DNA from: Prochlorococcus sp. AG-455-E15
GTDB taxonomy: Bacteria; Cyanobacteriota; Cyanobacteriia; PCC-6307; Cyanobiaceae
DNA length: 19,851 nt
Assembly: GCA_003212115.1 (NCBI GenBank)
Contig: QCQS01000011.1
Coordinates: forward strand, 1-19,851
Reading direction: 5' to 3'
The stretch's first letter is position 1; the number at the start of each line of letters is the position of its first letter. Below, piece by piece: positions 7,764 through 13,901 of this stretch. The position numbers were made by a program, and so were the translations under genes. The notes under the pieces were generated by a model, which worked only from the letters and a program-made list of their open reading frames with translations, did no database searches and was not told where the DNA came from.

Positions 7764-8672
7764 TTGAAAAATTCAATTTCTCAACTAGATCAAGCATACG
7801 AGATATGCCGACAAGAAACTCAAAAATGGGCTAAAACTTTTTACTTGGGTACTCTTCTATTACCTCTAGAAAAGAGAAAAGCTATTTGGGCTATTTACGT
7901 ATGGTGTAGAAGAACAGATGAAATAATGGATAGCGTAGAAGCCTCAACCAAATCACGAGATGAGCTTTCGGACAATTTAGATGAATGGGAAGAAAACACT
8001 AAAAATGTATTTAAAGGAAATATTAAATCTGAATTAGACTCAGTTTTATTAGATACCATCGAAAAATATCCTCAAAGTATCCAACCCTATTTAGATATGA
8101 TAGATGGCCAGAGAATGGATCTTAATAAATTTAGATACAAAGATTTTGATGAATTAAAACTCTATTGTTATAGGGTTGCAGGAACTGTTGGTTTAATGAC
8201 TCAAAATGTTATGGGGATTGATAGTGCTTATACATCAGCTCCATGGAGTGCCATGCCAGACCCATCTGAAGCAGCTATAGCTCTAGGAATTGCAAATCAA
8301 TTAACTAATATATTAAGAGATGTGGGGGAAGATAGACACAGAGGAAGAATTTATCTCCCGCAAGCGGATATTGAAAAATTTAATTATTCTGAAGAAGATC
8401 TTTTAAAAGGAAAAATAAACAAGCAGTGGAAAGAACTGATGAACTTTCAATTGACCAGGGCTCGTGAATGGTTCAAAAAGTCTGAGGATGGTATTAAGTG
8501 GCTATCTTCTGATGCAAGATGGCCTGTATGGACGTCTCTTCGTCTGTATAGAGGAATATTAGATTCTATTGAAAGATTAGATTATGATGTTTTTAATAAT
8601 AGGGCTTTTGTAAAAAATTCAGTAAAAGCCCTTGAGATTCCAATATCTTTTTTAATTTCTCGAATTAAGTAA
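7764..8672 (+). CDS. crtB: 15-cis-phytoene synthase (CrtB/PSY)
   Basis: This enzyme condenses two geranylgeranyl diphosphates to 15-cis-phytoene, the first committed carotenoid step. The 302-residue protein has the two Asp-rich Mg-diphosphate motifs of the trans-isoprenyl synthase head-to-head family: DEIMD (residues 52-56, after VWCRRT) and DVGED (186-190, within NILRDVGEDRHRGRIYLP). The start is TTG at 7764-7766 (TTG AAA AAT TCA). An in-frame TAA at 7755 excludes any upstream start, and the next in-frame ATG would remove the first substrate motif, so the TTG is close to forced. No Shine-Dalgarno is visible before it. The stop (8670-8672) abuts the stop of the convergent RRM gene with no intervening base. 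Confidence 0.96.
   Translation: MKNSISQLDQAYEICRQETQKWAKTFYLGTLLLPLEKRKAIWAIYVWCRRTDEIMDSVEASTKSRDELSDNLDEWEENTKNVFKGNIKSELDSVLLDTIEKYPQSIQPYLDMIDGQRMDLNKFRYKDFDELKLYCYRVAGTVGLMTQNVMGIDSAYTSAPWSAMPDPSEAAIALGIANQLTNILRDVGEDRHRGRIYLPQADIEKFNYSEEDLLKGKINKQWKELMNFQLTRAREWFKKSEDGIKWLSSDARWPVWTSLRLYRGILDSIERLDYDVFNNRAFVKNSVKALEIPISFLISRIK
8601..8632. repeat. 9-bp perfect inverted repeat inside the 3' end of psy
   Basis: AGGGCTTTT at 8601-8609 pairs perfectly with AAAAGCCCT at 8624-8632 across a 14-base loop. It lies entirely in coding sequence, ending 40 bases before the psy stop. Because psy and the convergent RRM gene have no intergenic space, any 3'-end hairpin must lie in coding DNA. A T6 run follows on the plus strand about 16 bases later, too far for a canonical intrinsic terminator. 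The repeat is seen directly; a role in 3'-end formation is inference. Confidence 0.5.
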
Positions 8673-9092
8673 CTAGGCAGGCGTCTTTTGATTAGCCAAC
8701 AAATCCTTTAATTTAGATAATTCTCCAGCCCATCTTGGATCAGGAGCTTCGAGGTTAGGAGCATCACTATGGACAATTTTCTTAAAGTCTTTCCTCTTCT
8801 TATTTTTGTTCAATTTTCCCCCAGTTCTTTTATTTGAAGCAGAATCTTTCTTTTCTGATAGCTCTACTCTTAATTTAGAGCCATTAAACTCGAAACCGTT
8901 TAACTTTTGAATTAATAAATTAGCATTATCTTCATTATTAGCCGTTGCGAAACCAAACCCTCTGCATTCTTTAGTTTCCTTATCTAGAACTGCTTTAAAT
9001 CTAATGGAATCAGAAACTGACTTTAAAAGTGTATCAAATTCTTTTGGATTAAATCCTTGTGGTAAATTGCCAATGTAAATGCGAATGCTCAT
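8673..9092 (-). CDS. RRM-domain RNA-binding protein with basic C-terminal tail
   Basis: This 139-residue protein has one RNA-recognition motif at residues 1-80. RNP2 is IYIGNL (5-10) and RNP1 is CRGFGFAT (43-50), with the aromatic residues that stack on RNA. Cyanobacterial Rbp proteins share this fold, act in RNA stability or cold response, and often end in a Gly-rich tail. Here the tail is different: a Lys/Arg-rich stretch at about 81-106, then a short amphipathic C-terminal segment including PDPRWAGELSKLKDLL. The target RNA cannot be read from sequence. It lies 58 bases downstream of the CCA-type enzyme on the same strand, suggesting shared transcription, and is tail-to-tail with psy. Confidence 0.88.
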   Translation of the reverse strand: MSIRIYIGNLPQGFNPKEFDTLLKSVSDSIRFKAVLDKETKECRGFGFATANNEDNANLLIQKLNGFEFNGSKLRVELSEKKDSASNKRTGGKLNKNKKRKDFKKIVHSDAPNLEAPDPRWAGELSKLKDLLANQKTPA

Positions 9093-9150
9093 AAATTTTT
9101 AAAAATGATTTTGAAGTCTGTACTTCTAAACAAAACTAAGCTATGTGTAT

Positions 9151-10368
9151 TTAATCACATTTTGGTGCATTTTGTTCAATCCATTGCTTTGCTTTATAAA
9201 TAGCTTCATCAAAATTATTTAACCTCTTATATGCAAGTTCCTCAGAAAGATACTCTAAAAGCTCTCCTAAGATAGGCCCTTCCTTTATTTTTAAATTTTT
9301 TTTGATTACATCACCACTAAGCAAGTTTGAAGGATGAAATAATTTATCATCATTGTCACGCCATCTACGAAGCCAATTTAATCGTAAGTTTTGGGGTAAA
9401 TGAAAAATAAAAGTTGGAAAAAACATCTCTAATTCTTTATGTAATGCAAATCTATCTGATTCAGTTAATTGAGCGATATTTTTTTTCTCTAACAAAAAGT
9501 GCCATTTTCTTAATAGCTTAGTTTTTTTAATTTCAGCTTTACTAAATTTCAGTTTCTCCAAAGATATAACATCTAAAATTTGAGTAATAAAAAATGAAGG
9601 TAAAAATTTTTCTTTTTCTTCCTGATTAAGTTCTTCATAATTAATTTTCTCTAAATCCAAAAAAAAAGAATCTTCAGATAAATTATCATTAGCAAATATA
9701 TTCAATTTTTTTATCAACAATACTGCATCAAAAGCATTGTCTCCATGAACTATTTTCTGTATTTCATAATTAATTCTCTCCTTAGCAACAAGATATAATT
9801 TCCCTTTATTTTCTTTAATGAAAGTAATTAAATTATGATCAACATTAAAATTCAATTCTGAAACAAATCGAAAACATCTTAAAATTCGTAAAGGGTCATT
9901 TAATAAATTATTTTCAGAATGAGTTCTAAGCAAAGAAATCTCAAGGTCTTTAAGACCATTTAATGGATCAAACAAACTCTTCTTATCAAATAAAAAAGCA
10001 ATTGAATTGATCGAAAAGTCTCTAGAACATAAATCTCCTTCTATGGAAGATGAAACTTGATTAGCAATATCAATGTAAATATTATTAAGAATAATTCTTA
10101 CTACTTCTCTTTTTTTATCTAAAATTATAAACTTAGATCCAGTATTATCTGCAATCTTTTTCCCAATTTCAATTGCATTTAAAGGTACCACAATATCAAC
10201 ATCTAACTTTTCAGTTTTTCTTCCCAAAATAATATCTCTTATATAACCACCAACCAAATATGATCCTTTAGGTAGAAAACCTAAGATTAAATCCAAATTA
10301 TGAAATTTTATACTTGTTTCTAATTCATCAATTATTAGTGTATGATCTGTGTGAGAGCTATTTTTCAT
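9151..10368 (-). CDS. Class II CCA tRNA nucleotidyltransferase / poly(A) polymerase family protein
   Basis: This protein belongs to the class II nucleotidyltransferase family that adds CCA (or CC or A alone) to tRNA 3' ends. Motifs, numbered from the chosen start: YLVGGYIRD (38-45), catalytic DVD (56-58) in EKLDVDIVVP, RDFSINSIAF (116-125), FDPLNG (133-138), NDPLRILRCFRF (157-168), and ERINYE (197-202). The base-template motif is usually written EDxxR; here the first position is Asn (NDPLR). I chose the ATG at 10366-10368 (MKNSSHTDHT, 405 residues). An in-frame ATG at 10422 would add 18 residues of unfamily-like sequence and overlap the divergent ycf34. Some cyanobacteria split CC- and A-adding activities between two such proteins, so the precise activity is open and no symbol is given. 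Confidence 0.87.
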   Translation of the reverse strand: MKNSSHTDHTLIIDELETSIKFHNLDLILGFLPKGSYLVGGYIRDIILGRKTEKLDVDIVVPLNAIEIGKKIADNTGSKFIILDKKREVVRIILNNIYIDIANQVSSSIEGDLCSRDFSINSIAFLFDKKSLFDPLNGLKDLEISLLRTHSENNLLNDPLRILRCFRFVSELNFNVDHNLITFIKENKGKLYLVAKERINYEIQKIVHGDNAFDAVLLIKKLNIFANDNLSEDSFFLDLEKINYEELNQEEKEKFLPSFFITQILDVISLEKLKFSKAEIKKTKLLRKWHFLLEKKNIAQLTESDRFALHKELEMFFPTFIFHLPQNLRLNWLRRWRDNDDKLFHPSNLLSGDVIKKNLKIKEGPILGELLEYLSEELAYKRLNNFDEAIYKAKQWIEQNAPKCD

Positions 10369-10378
10369 ATTATTTATT
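10369..10378. other. 10-bp start-to-start gap between divergent genes
   Basis: Only ten bases separate the start codon of the nucleotidyltransferase gene (minus) from that of ycf34 (plus). The promoters and ribosome-binding regions of each gene must therefore lie within the other's 5' coding sequence, or one gene has a leaderless or very short-leader transcript. The spacing is seen directly if both start calls are right. Confidence 0.6.
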
Positions 10379-10630
10379 ATGTGCATTTGCATCAACTGTA
10401 AATGGGTTGATAGATGTATCACATATCATGATGTTGAGAATAATCATGGTGTTGATCATATTTGTGATCTACCTGATTTTAAAGCAAAAAAACCATTCAT
10501 TCATGTCAATATAGTTAAAGATAATAATGGTGATTATAAAACTGATTGGGATGTTCAATCTTGTGAAAGTTTTGAAAATGAATTTGGTAAATGGTCTAAG
10601 TGTAATCCAGGCATGGAATTACCTGTTTAA
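10379..10630 (+). CDS. ycf34: Ycf34 family protein, small cysteine motif protein
   Basis: This 83-residue protein is recognisable as Ycf34, found in cyanobacteria and red-lineage plastids. The N terminus MCICINCKWVDRCITYH holds the four conserved cysteines (2, 4, 7, 13). It is followed by the His-containing stretch YHDVENNHGVDH and the conserved C-terminal part with DWDVQSCESFENEFGKWSKC. Ycf34 in cyanobacteria has been linked to iron-sulphur binding and photosynthetic electron transport; the molecular role is unsettled. The ATG at 10379 places the cysteine motif at the very N terminus, as in the family. tsaB follows with a nine-base gap on the same strand, so the two are probably co-transcribed. 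Confidence 0.93.
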   Translation: MCICINCKWVDRCITYHDVENNHGVDHICDLPDFKAKKPFIHVNIVKDNNGDYKTDWDVQSCESFENEFGKWSKCNPGMELPV

Positions 10631-10639
10631 AGGTAATAG

Positions 10640-11293
10640 ATGACAAATAAACTCAATCACGGAGAAATTAACTCTACATTAGTGATTCATAGTACAGACA
10701 ACTCTTTTGGCTTTGGGTTTAGAAAAAACAATACCCTTGAATCTGATGAATTATTTATCAAAAAATTTGATAATGACCTTTGCAACAACTTAATTAATGA
10801 TCTTAACAAATTCATTTCCAAAGAAAATTTACAAAAAATAAATAAGTTATCTGTCAGCATAGGGCCAGCAAACTTTAATGCTTCACGACTAGTTGTGGTT
10901 TTAGCAAGAACCATCTCACAACAAATAAATTGTCCTCTAGACAGTTTTAGTTCTTTTGAAATAATGGCAAAAAGAATTGCTTTAAAAAATAATATCTTTA
11001 CAAACAAAAATTCATTTTGGATTTATAAAAAATTAAAACGAAAGGGTGTAATTGCAGGTAAATATGAAATTTGTCTTAAAGAAAGAAACTCCTCGGATCT
11101 AATAATTAGAGAAACAGTTTTACCAAAAGTTGTCAAAGAACTTGAGAGTAAACAACTTACTTTTGAGGCTAATTATGATGATAAAGAAGATTTAAAAGAA
11201 CTATTAAACTTAGCAAATAAAAATTTATTAAGTTCAAATTTAGATTCCTGGAGAAAAGTTTTACCTCTTTACCCTCATTCTCCAATTCACTAA
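10640..11293 (+). CDS. tsaB: tRNA threonylcarbamoyladenosine biosynthesis protein TsaB (YeaZ), divergent
   Basis: TsaB is the non-catalytic partner of TsaD in t6A37 tRNA modification and belongs to the ASKHA/Kae1 fold. The 217-residue protein shows the N-terminal strand pair TLVIHSTDNSFGFGF (13-27), in place of the family LAIDTS-type start. It also has SVSIGPANFNASRLVVVLAR (71-90), corresponding to the family GPGSFTGLRIG...A segment but with the small residues replaced, and then the region of CPLDSFSSFEIMA. The match is by pattern and position and is weaker than in E. coli; I am fairly sure of the family. An AGGT-type ribosome site precedes the ATG (AGGTAATAG-ATG). It follows ycf34 by nine bases and is tail-to-tail with plsC, four bases between stops. 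Confidence 0.8.
   Translation: MTNKLNHGEINSTLVIHSTDNSFGFGFRKNNTLESDELFIKKFDNDLCNNLINDLNKFISKENLQKINKLSVSIGPANFNASRLVVVLARTISQQINCPLDSFSSFEIMAKRIALKNNIFTNKNSFWIYKKLKRKGVIAGKYEICLKERNSSDLIIRETVLPKVVKELESKQLTFEANYDDKEDLKELLNLANKNLLSSNLDSWRKVLPLYPHSPIH
11249..11284. repeat. 7-bp inverted repeat at the 3' end of tsaB
   Basis: TGGAGAA at 11249-11255 pairs with TTCTCCA at 11278-11284, leaving a 22-base loop. It ends nine bases before the tsaB stop in a convergent pair (tsaB/plsC) with only four intergenic bases. No U tract follows. It is a weak candidate 3'-end hairpin, recorded because it echoes the stronger one at the psy end. Confidence 0.25.
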
Positions 11294-11297
11294 ATAT

Positions 11298-11918
11298 TCA
11301 TCCAATCAAATTATTAATTTTATCTTGAAGGTACATTGTTACATAATTAAGATCATCTCTTGATGAACTCTGTGGAGGTTGAACAGGTTTTCCCACTTTA
11401 ATAACTATTTTTGAAAACAAAGGAATAAAGAATTTAAATCTTATTATTCTATGAGAATTAACTATTGCAACAGGCAATAATAGTTTTTGATTTTTAAAGG
11501 CTAATAATGCTGCACCTTGTTTGGGCTTATTCACTCGACCATTTTTTTGACGCGTACCATCAATAAATATTCCAATACAATTATCATTTGATAATTTTGT
11601 ACACGCAGTTTTAATGGTATTTTTATCAACAATCCCTCTTTTTACAGGGTAAGCTCCACAAGCCTTGATAATAAACCCAAGTAAAGGTATTTTAAATAGC
11701 TCTGCCTTGGCCATGAAAGATATATTGCGTCCAAGAGCATGTCCTAATAAAGGAGGATCAAGCAAAGAACCATGATTAGAAACCATTATAAAAGAATTGT
11801 TTTGCGGAATATTTTCTCTACCTATTAAATGACCTCTAAAAACAAATTTATAAATTGGTAATACAAAAAGTTTGCTAACTAATTGATAGATGATTTTTTG
11901 AAAAACATCATTTTTCAT
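11298..11918 (-). CDS. plsC: 1-acyl-sn-glycerol-3-phosphate acyltransferase (PlsC-like)
   Basis: This enzyme acylates lysophosphatidic acid to phosphatidic acid at the membrane. The 206-residue protein has the LPLAT-family HX4D catalytic motif in SNHGSLLDPPLL (His49, Asp54). The acceptor-phosphate-binding motif FIDGTR (118-123) has Asp where FPEGTR is usual. The proline motif near LLPVAIVN (about 147-154) matches block IV. A hydrophobic N-terminal stretch (about 8-27) could anchor it to the membrane. It is the last gene of the minus-strand lipid block, six bases after fabD, which fits phosphatidic acid synthesis downstream of PlsX. Substrate (acyl-ACP versus acyl-CoA) is not readable, though acyl-ACP is expected in cyanobacteria. 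Confidence 0.9.
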   Translation of the reverse strand: MKNDVFQKIIYQLVSKLFVLPIYKFVFRGHLIGRENIPQNNSFIMVSNHGSLLDPPLLGHALGRNISFMAKAELFKIPLLGFIIKACGAYPVKRGIVDKNTIKTACTKLSNDNCIGIFIDGTRQKNGRVNKPKQGAALLAFKNQKLLLPVAIVNSHRIIRFKFFIPLFSKIVIKVGKPVQPPQSSSRDDLNYVTMYLQDKINNLIG

Positions 11919-11924
11919 ACTTGA

Positions 11925-12821
11925 TTAATAAGTTATTTGATTAGAAGATGAAACTTGAGAAATTTTTAAATCTTTCATATGTCTTTTTGCTAAACCGCTA
12001 AGCACATTTGATGGGCCAACTTCAACAAAATGAAGATCATTATCTTTTGCCATTAAATCCATAGTTTCTCGCCACCTGACGCCATTGCACATTTGATTTA
12101 CCAATCTAGTTTTAAGCTCATCAGGATCGTCACATAATGAAGGTTCATAATTACTTATTACTGGGAAAGAAGGATTGTTAAAATTAATATGTTTTAAATA
12201 CTCAGAAAATTTAAGTGCAGGCTCGTCCATGAATGGAGAATGAAATGCACCTGAAACATTTAATTTTAGGAATCTTTTACAAGAAATTTCTTTCGATAAA
12301 TTATCTAAATCTTCGTTAGATCCAGATAAGACAACTTGGGAAGAACTATTATCATTTGCAATTACAACATCTTTACTTTTTTTAACTAATAAATCAAGTT
12401 CGTTTCTATCAAAACCAATTACTGCTGCCATAGATCCTTGCCCAGCATTTACCATTAATTGAGATCTTACTTTTATTAGTGATACGCAGTCTTCGAATGA
12501 AAAAACATCCGCACAATATAATGCAGTTATTTCTCCCAGACTATGCCCAGCAACATAAGTTGGTTCAAAACCATTTTCTTTTAGGGCATCTAATAAAATT
12601 GATTCAACCAAATAAAGACAGATTTGTGTATTTATTGTATTATTCAAATCATTAAGAGGACTTGTTGGATCAGAGTTTAATTCACAAATTTCAAATAAAT
12701 TTCTCTCAAATATCTCAGAAGCATAACTAAACCTCTCTTTTGCGTTCGGCAAATTCTCAATTTGTTTTGCCATTCCAATTTTTTGCGAACCCTGTCCGGG
12801 GAATACCCATGCAACTGTCAT
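11925..12821 (-). CDS. fabD: Malonyl-CoA:ACP transacylase (FabD)
   Basis: This enzyme moves malonyl from CoA to acyl carrier protein for fatty-acid synthesis. The 298-residue protein has family length and all key sites: the N-terminal FPGQGSQKIGM (7-17, oxyanion Gln10/11 region), nucleophile Ser94 in AGHSLGE, the substrate-binding Arg119 in KVRSQLM, and catalytic His194 in GAFHSPFM. The ATG at 12821 is preceded by AGGA seven bases upstream on the minus strand, one of the few clear ribosome sites in the window. It lies 18 bases after fabH and six before plsC, in a rpaB-plsX-fabH-fabD-plsC order. Confidence 0.97.
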   Translation of the reverse strand: MTVAWVFPGQGSQKIGMAKQIENLPNAKERFSYASEIFERNLFEICELNSDPTSPLNDLNNTINTQICLYLVESILLDALKENGFEPTYVAGHSLGEITALYCADVFSFEDCVSLIKVRSQLMVNAGQGSMAAVIGFDRNELDLLVKKSKDVVIANDNSSSQVVLSGSNEDLDNLSKEISCKRFLKLNVSGAFHSPFMDEPALKFSEYLKHINFNNPSFPVISNYEPSLCDDPDELKTRLVNQMCNGVRWRETMDLMAKDNDLHFVEVGPSNVLSGLAKRHMKDLKISQVSSSNQITY

Positions 12822-12839
12822 AATGTTCCTATTTTGTTT

Positions 12840-13847
12840 TTAACCCCATTTAATTAGGGCTGCACCCCAACTTAGCCCAGCACCGAAACCACTTGTAGCA
12901 ATAATATCATTTTGTTTAATTCTATAATCTCTTACAGCCTCATCCATCATTAGTGGAATTGTTGCTGCGGAAGTATTACCATATTTTTCTAAATTGCTAA
13001 GAATCTTTTCTTTTGGAATTTTTAACCTTTCTCCTACAGAATCCAATATTCTTTGATTAGCTTGATGCAGCAAAAGCCAATCAACTTGATCAGAATTATA
13101 TTTCATTTTTTTTAACAACTTTTCAAGAATTAGGGGAACTTCTTTAACTGCGAATTTATAAACTTCCTGACCATTCATCTGAATTTCAGAAAAACCTCCA
13201 CTTAAAAAGTCAATTTCATCAACTATTGAATCCTTTTTATTTTTTGATGGAAGATTAAGAAAAGAACCCCTCCCCCCATCAGTTCTCATATCAAAACCTA
13301 TAAAATTGTCAAATTCATTTGTGGCTTCAATTGCTAATGCACCAGCACCATCTCCAAAGAGAATACAACTTCTTCTATCGTTCCAATCAACAAAACTTGA
13401 TAATTGATCTGCTCCAATAACAACAGCCCTTTTAAAACTACCCCCTTTTAAAAATTTTGAAGCTGTTATTAAGGCAAACAAAAAACCACTACAAGCTGCA
13501 GTTAAATCGAAAGCCACAGCATTAGCTGCTCCTAATTTAGCTTGAATAGATGGGGCTGATCCAAATAAATCATGCGGAGTAGAAGTAGCTAAAATAATCA
13601 AATCAATCGTATTAATATCCCAATTAGCCATTTCTATAGCAGTTAGAGCAGCCTGATAACCCATCTCATTAACATTATCTTTTACGCTAGAGATTCTTCT
13701 CTCAGAAATGCCAGTTCTAGATTGTATCCATTCATTGCTTGTATCAACCTTTTGACTAATTTTTTGATTGGTTAGGATTTGATCAGGTACATAACTTCCG
13801 CTTCCCTTGAATGACACACCAATCTGATTAAAATTTATTCCTTCCAA
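12840..13847 (-). CDS. fabH: 3-oxoacyl-ACP synthase III (FabH)
   Basis: FabH condenses acetyl-CoA with malonyl-ACP to start type II fatty-acid synthesis. The thiolase-fold protein carries the catalytic triad: Cys119 in DLTAACSGFLFA, His261 in LLLHQANQRI and Asn291 in YGNTSAATIP. The 335-residue reading uses TTG at 13845-13847. The alternative is GTG at residue 11 (13815-13817), which would begin at SFKGSGSYVPDQ and match the N terminus of E. coli FabH. No ATG is available, so a non-ATG start is required in either case. It is preceded by plsX with a 54-base gap if the TTG is used, and is followed by fabD. Confidence 0.94.
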   Translation of the reverse strand: MEGINFNQIGVSFKGSGSYVPDQILTNQKISQKVDTSNEWIQSRTGISERRISSVKDNVNEMGYQAALTAIEMANWDINTIDLIILATSTPHDLFGSAPSIQAKLGAANAVAFDLTAACSGFLFALITASKFLKGGSFKRAVVIGADQLSSFVDWNDRRSCILFGDGAGALAIEATNEFDNFIGFDMRTDGGRGSFLNLPSKNKKDSIVDEIDFLSGGFSEIQMNGQEVYKFAVKEVPLILEKLLKKMKYNSDQVDWLLLHQANQRILDSVGERLKIPKEKILSNLEKYGNTSAATIPLMMDEAVRDYRIKQNDIIATSGFGAGLSWGAALIKWG

Positions 13848-13901
13848 AAGAGTTTTTTTAGTTACTTCTATTAGTCAAACATAAATTTGACTCAATATGT
13901 T

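Noticed and set aside
10369..10422. Longer N terminus of the nucleotidyltransferase starting at 10422
   Set aside because: The extra 18 residues do not look like the family and the region would overlap the conserved Cys motif of ycf34; the ATG at 10368 fits better.
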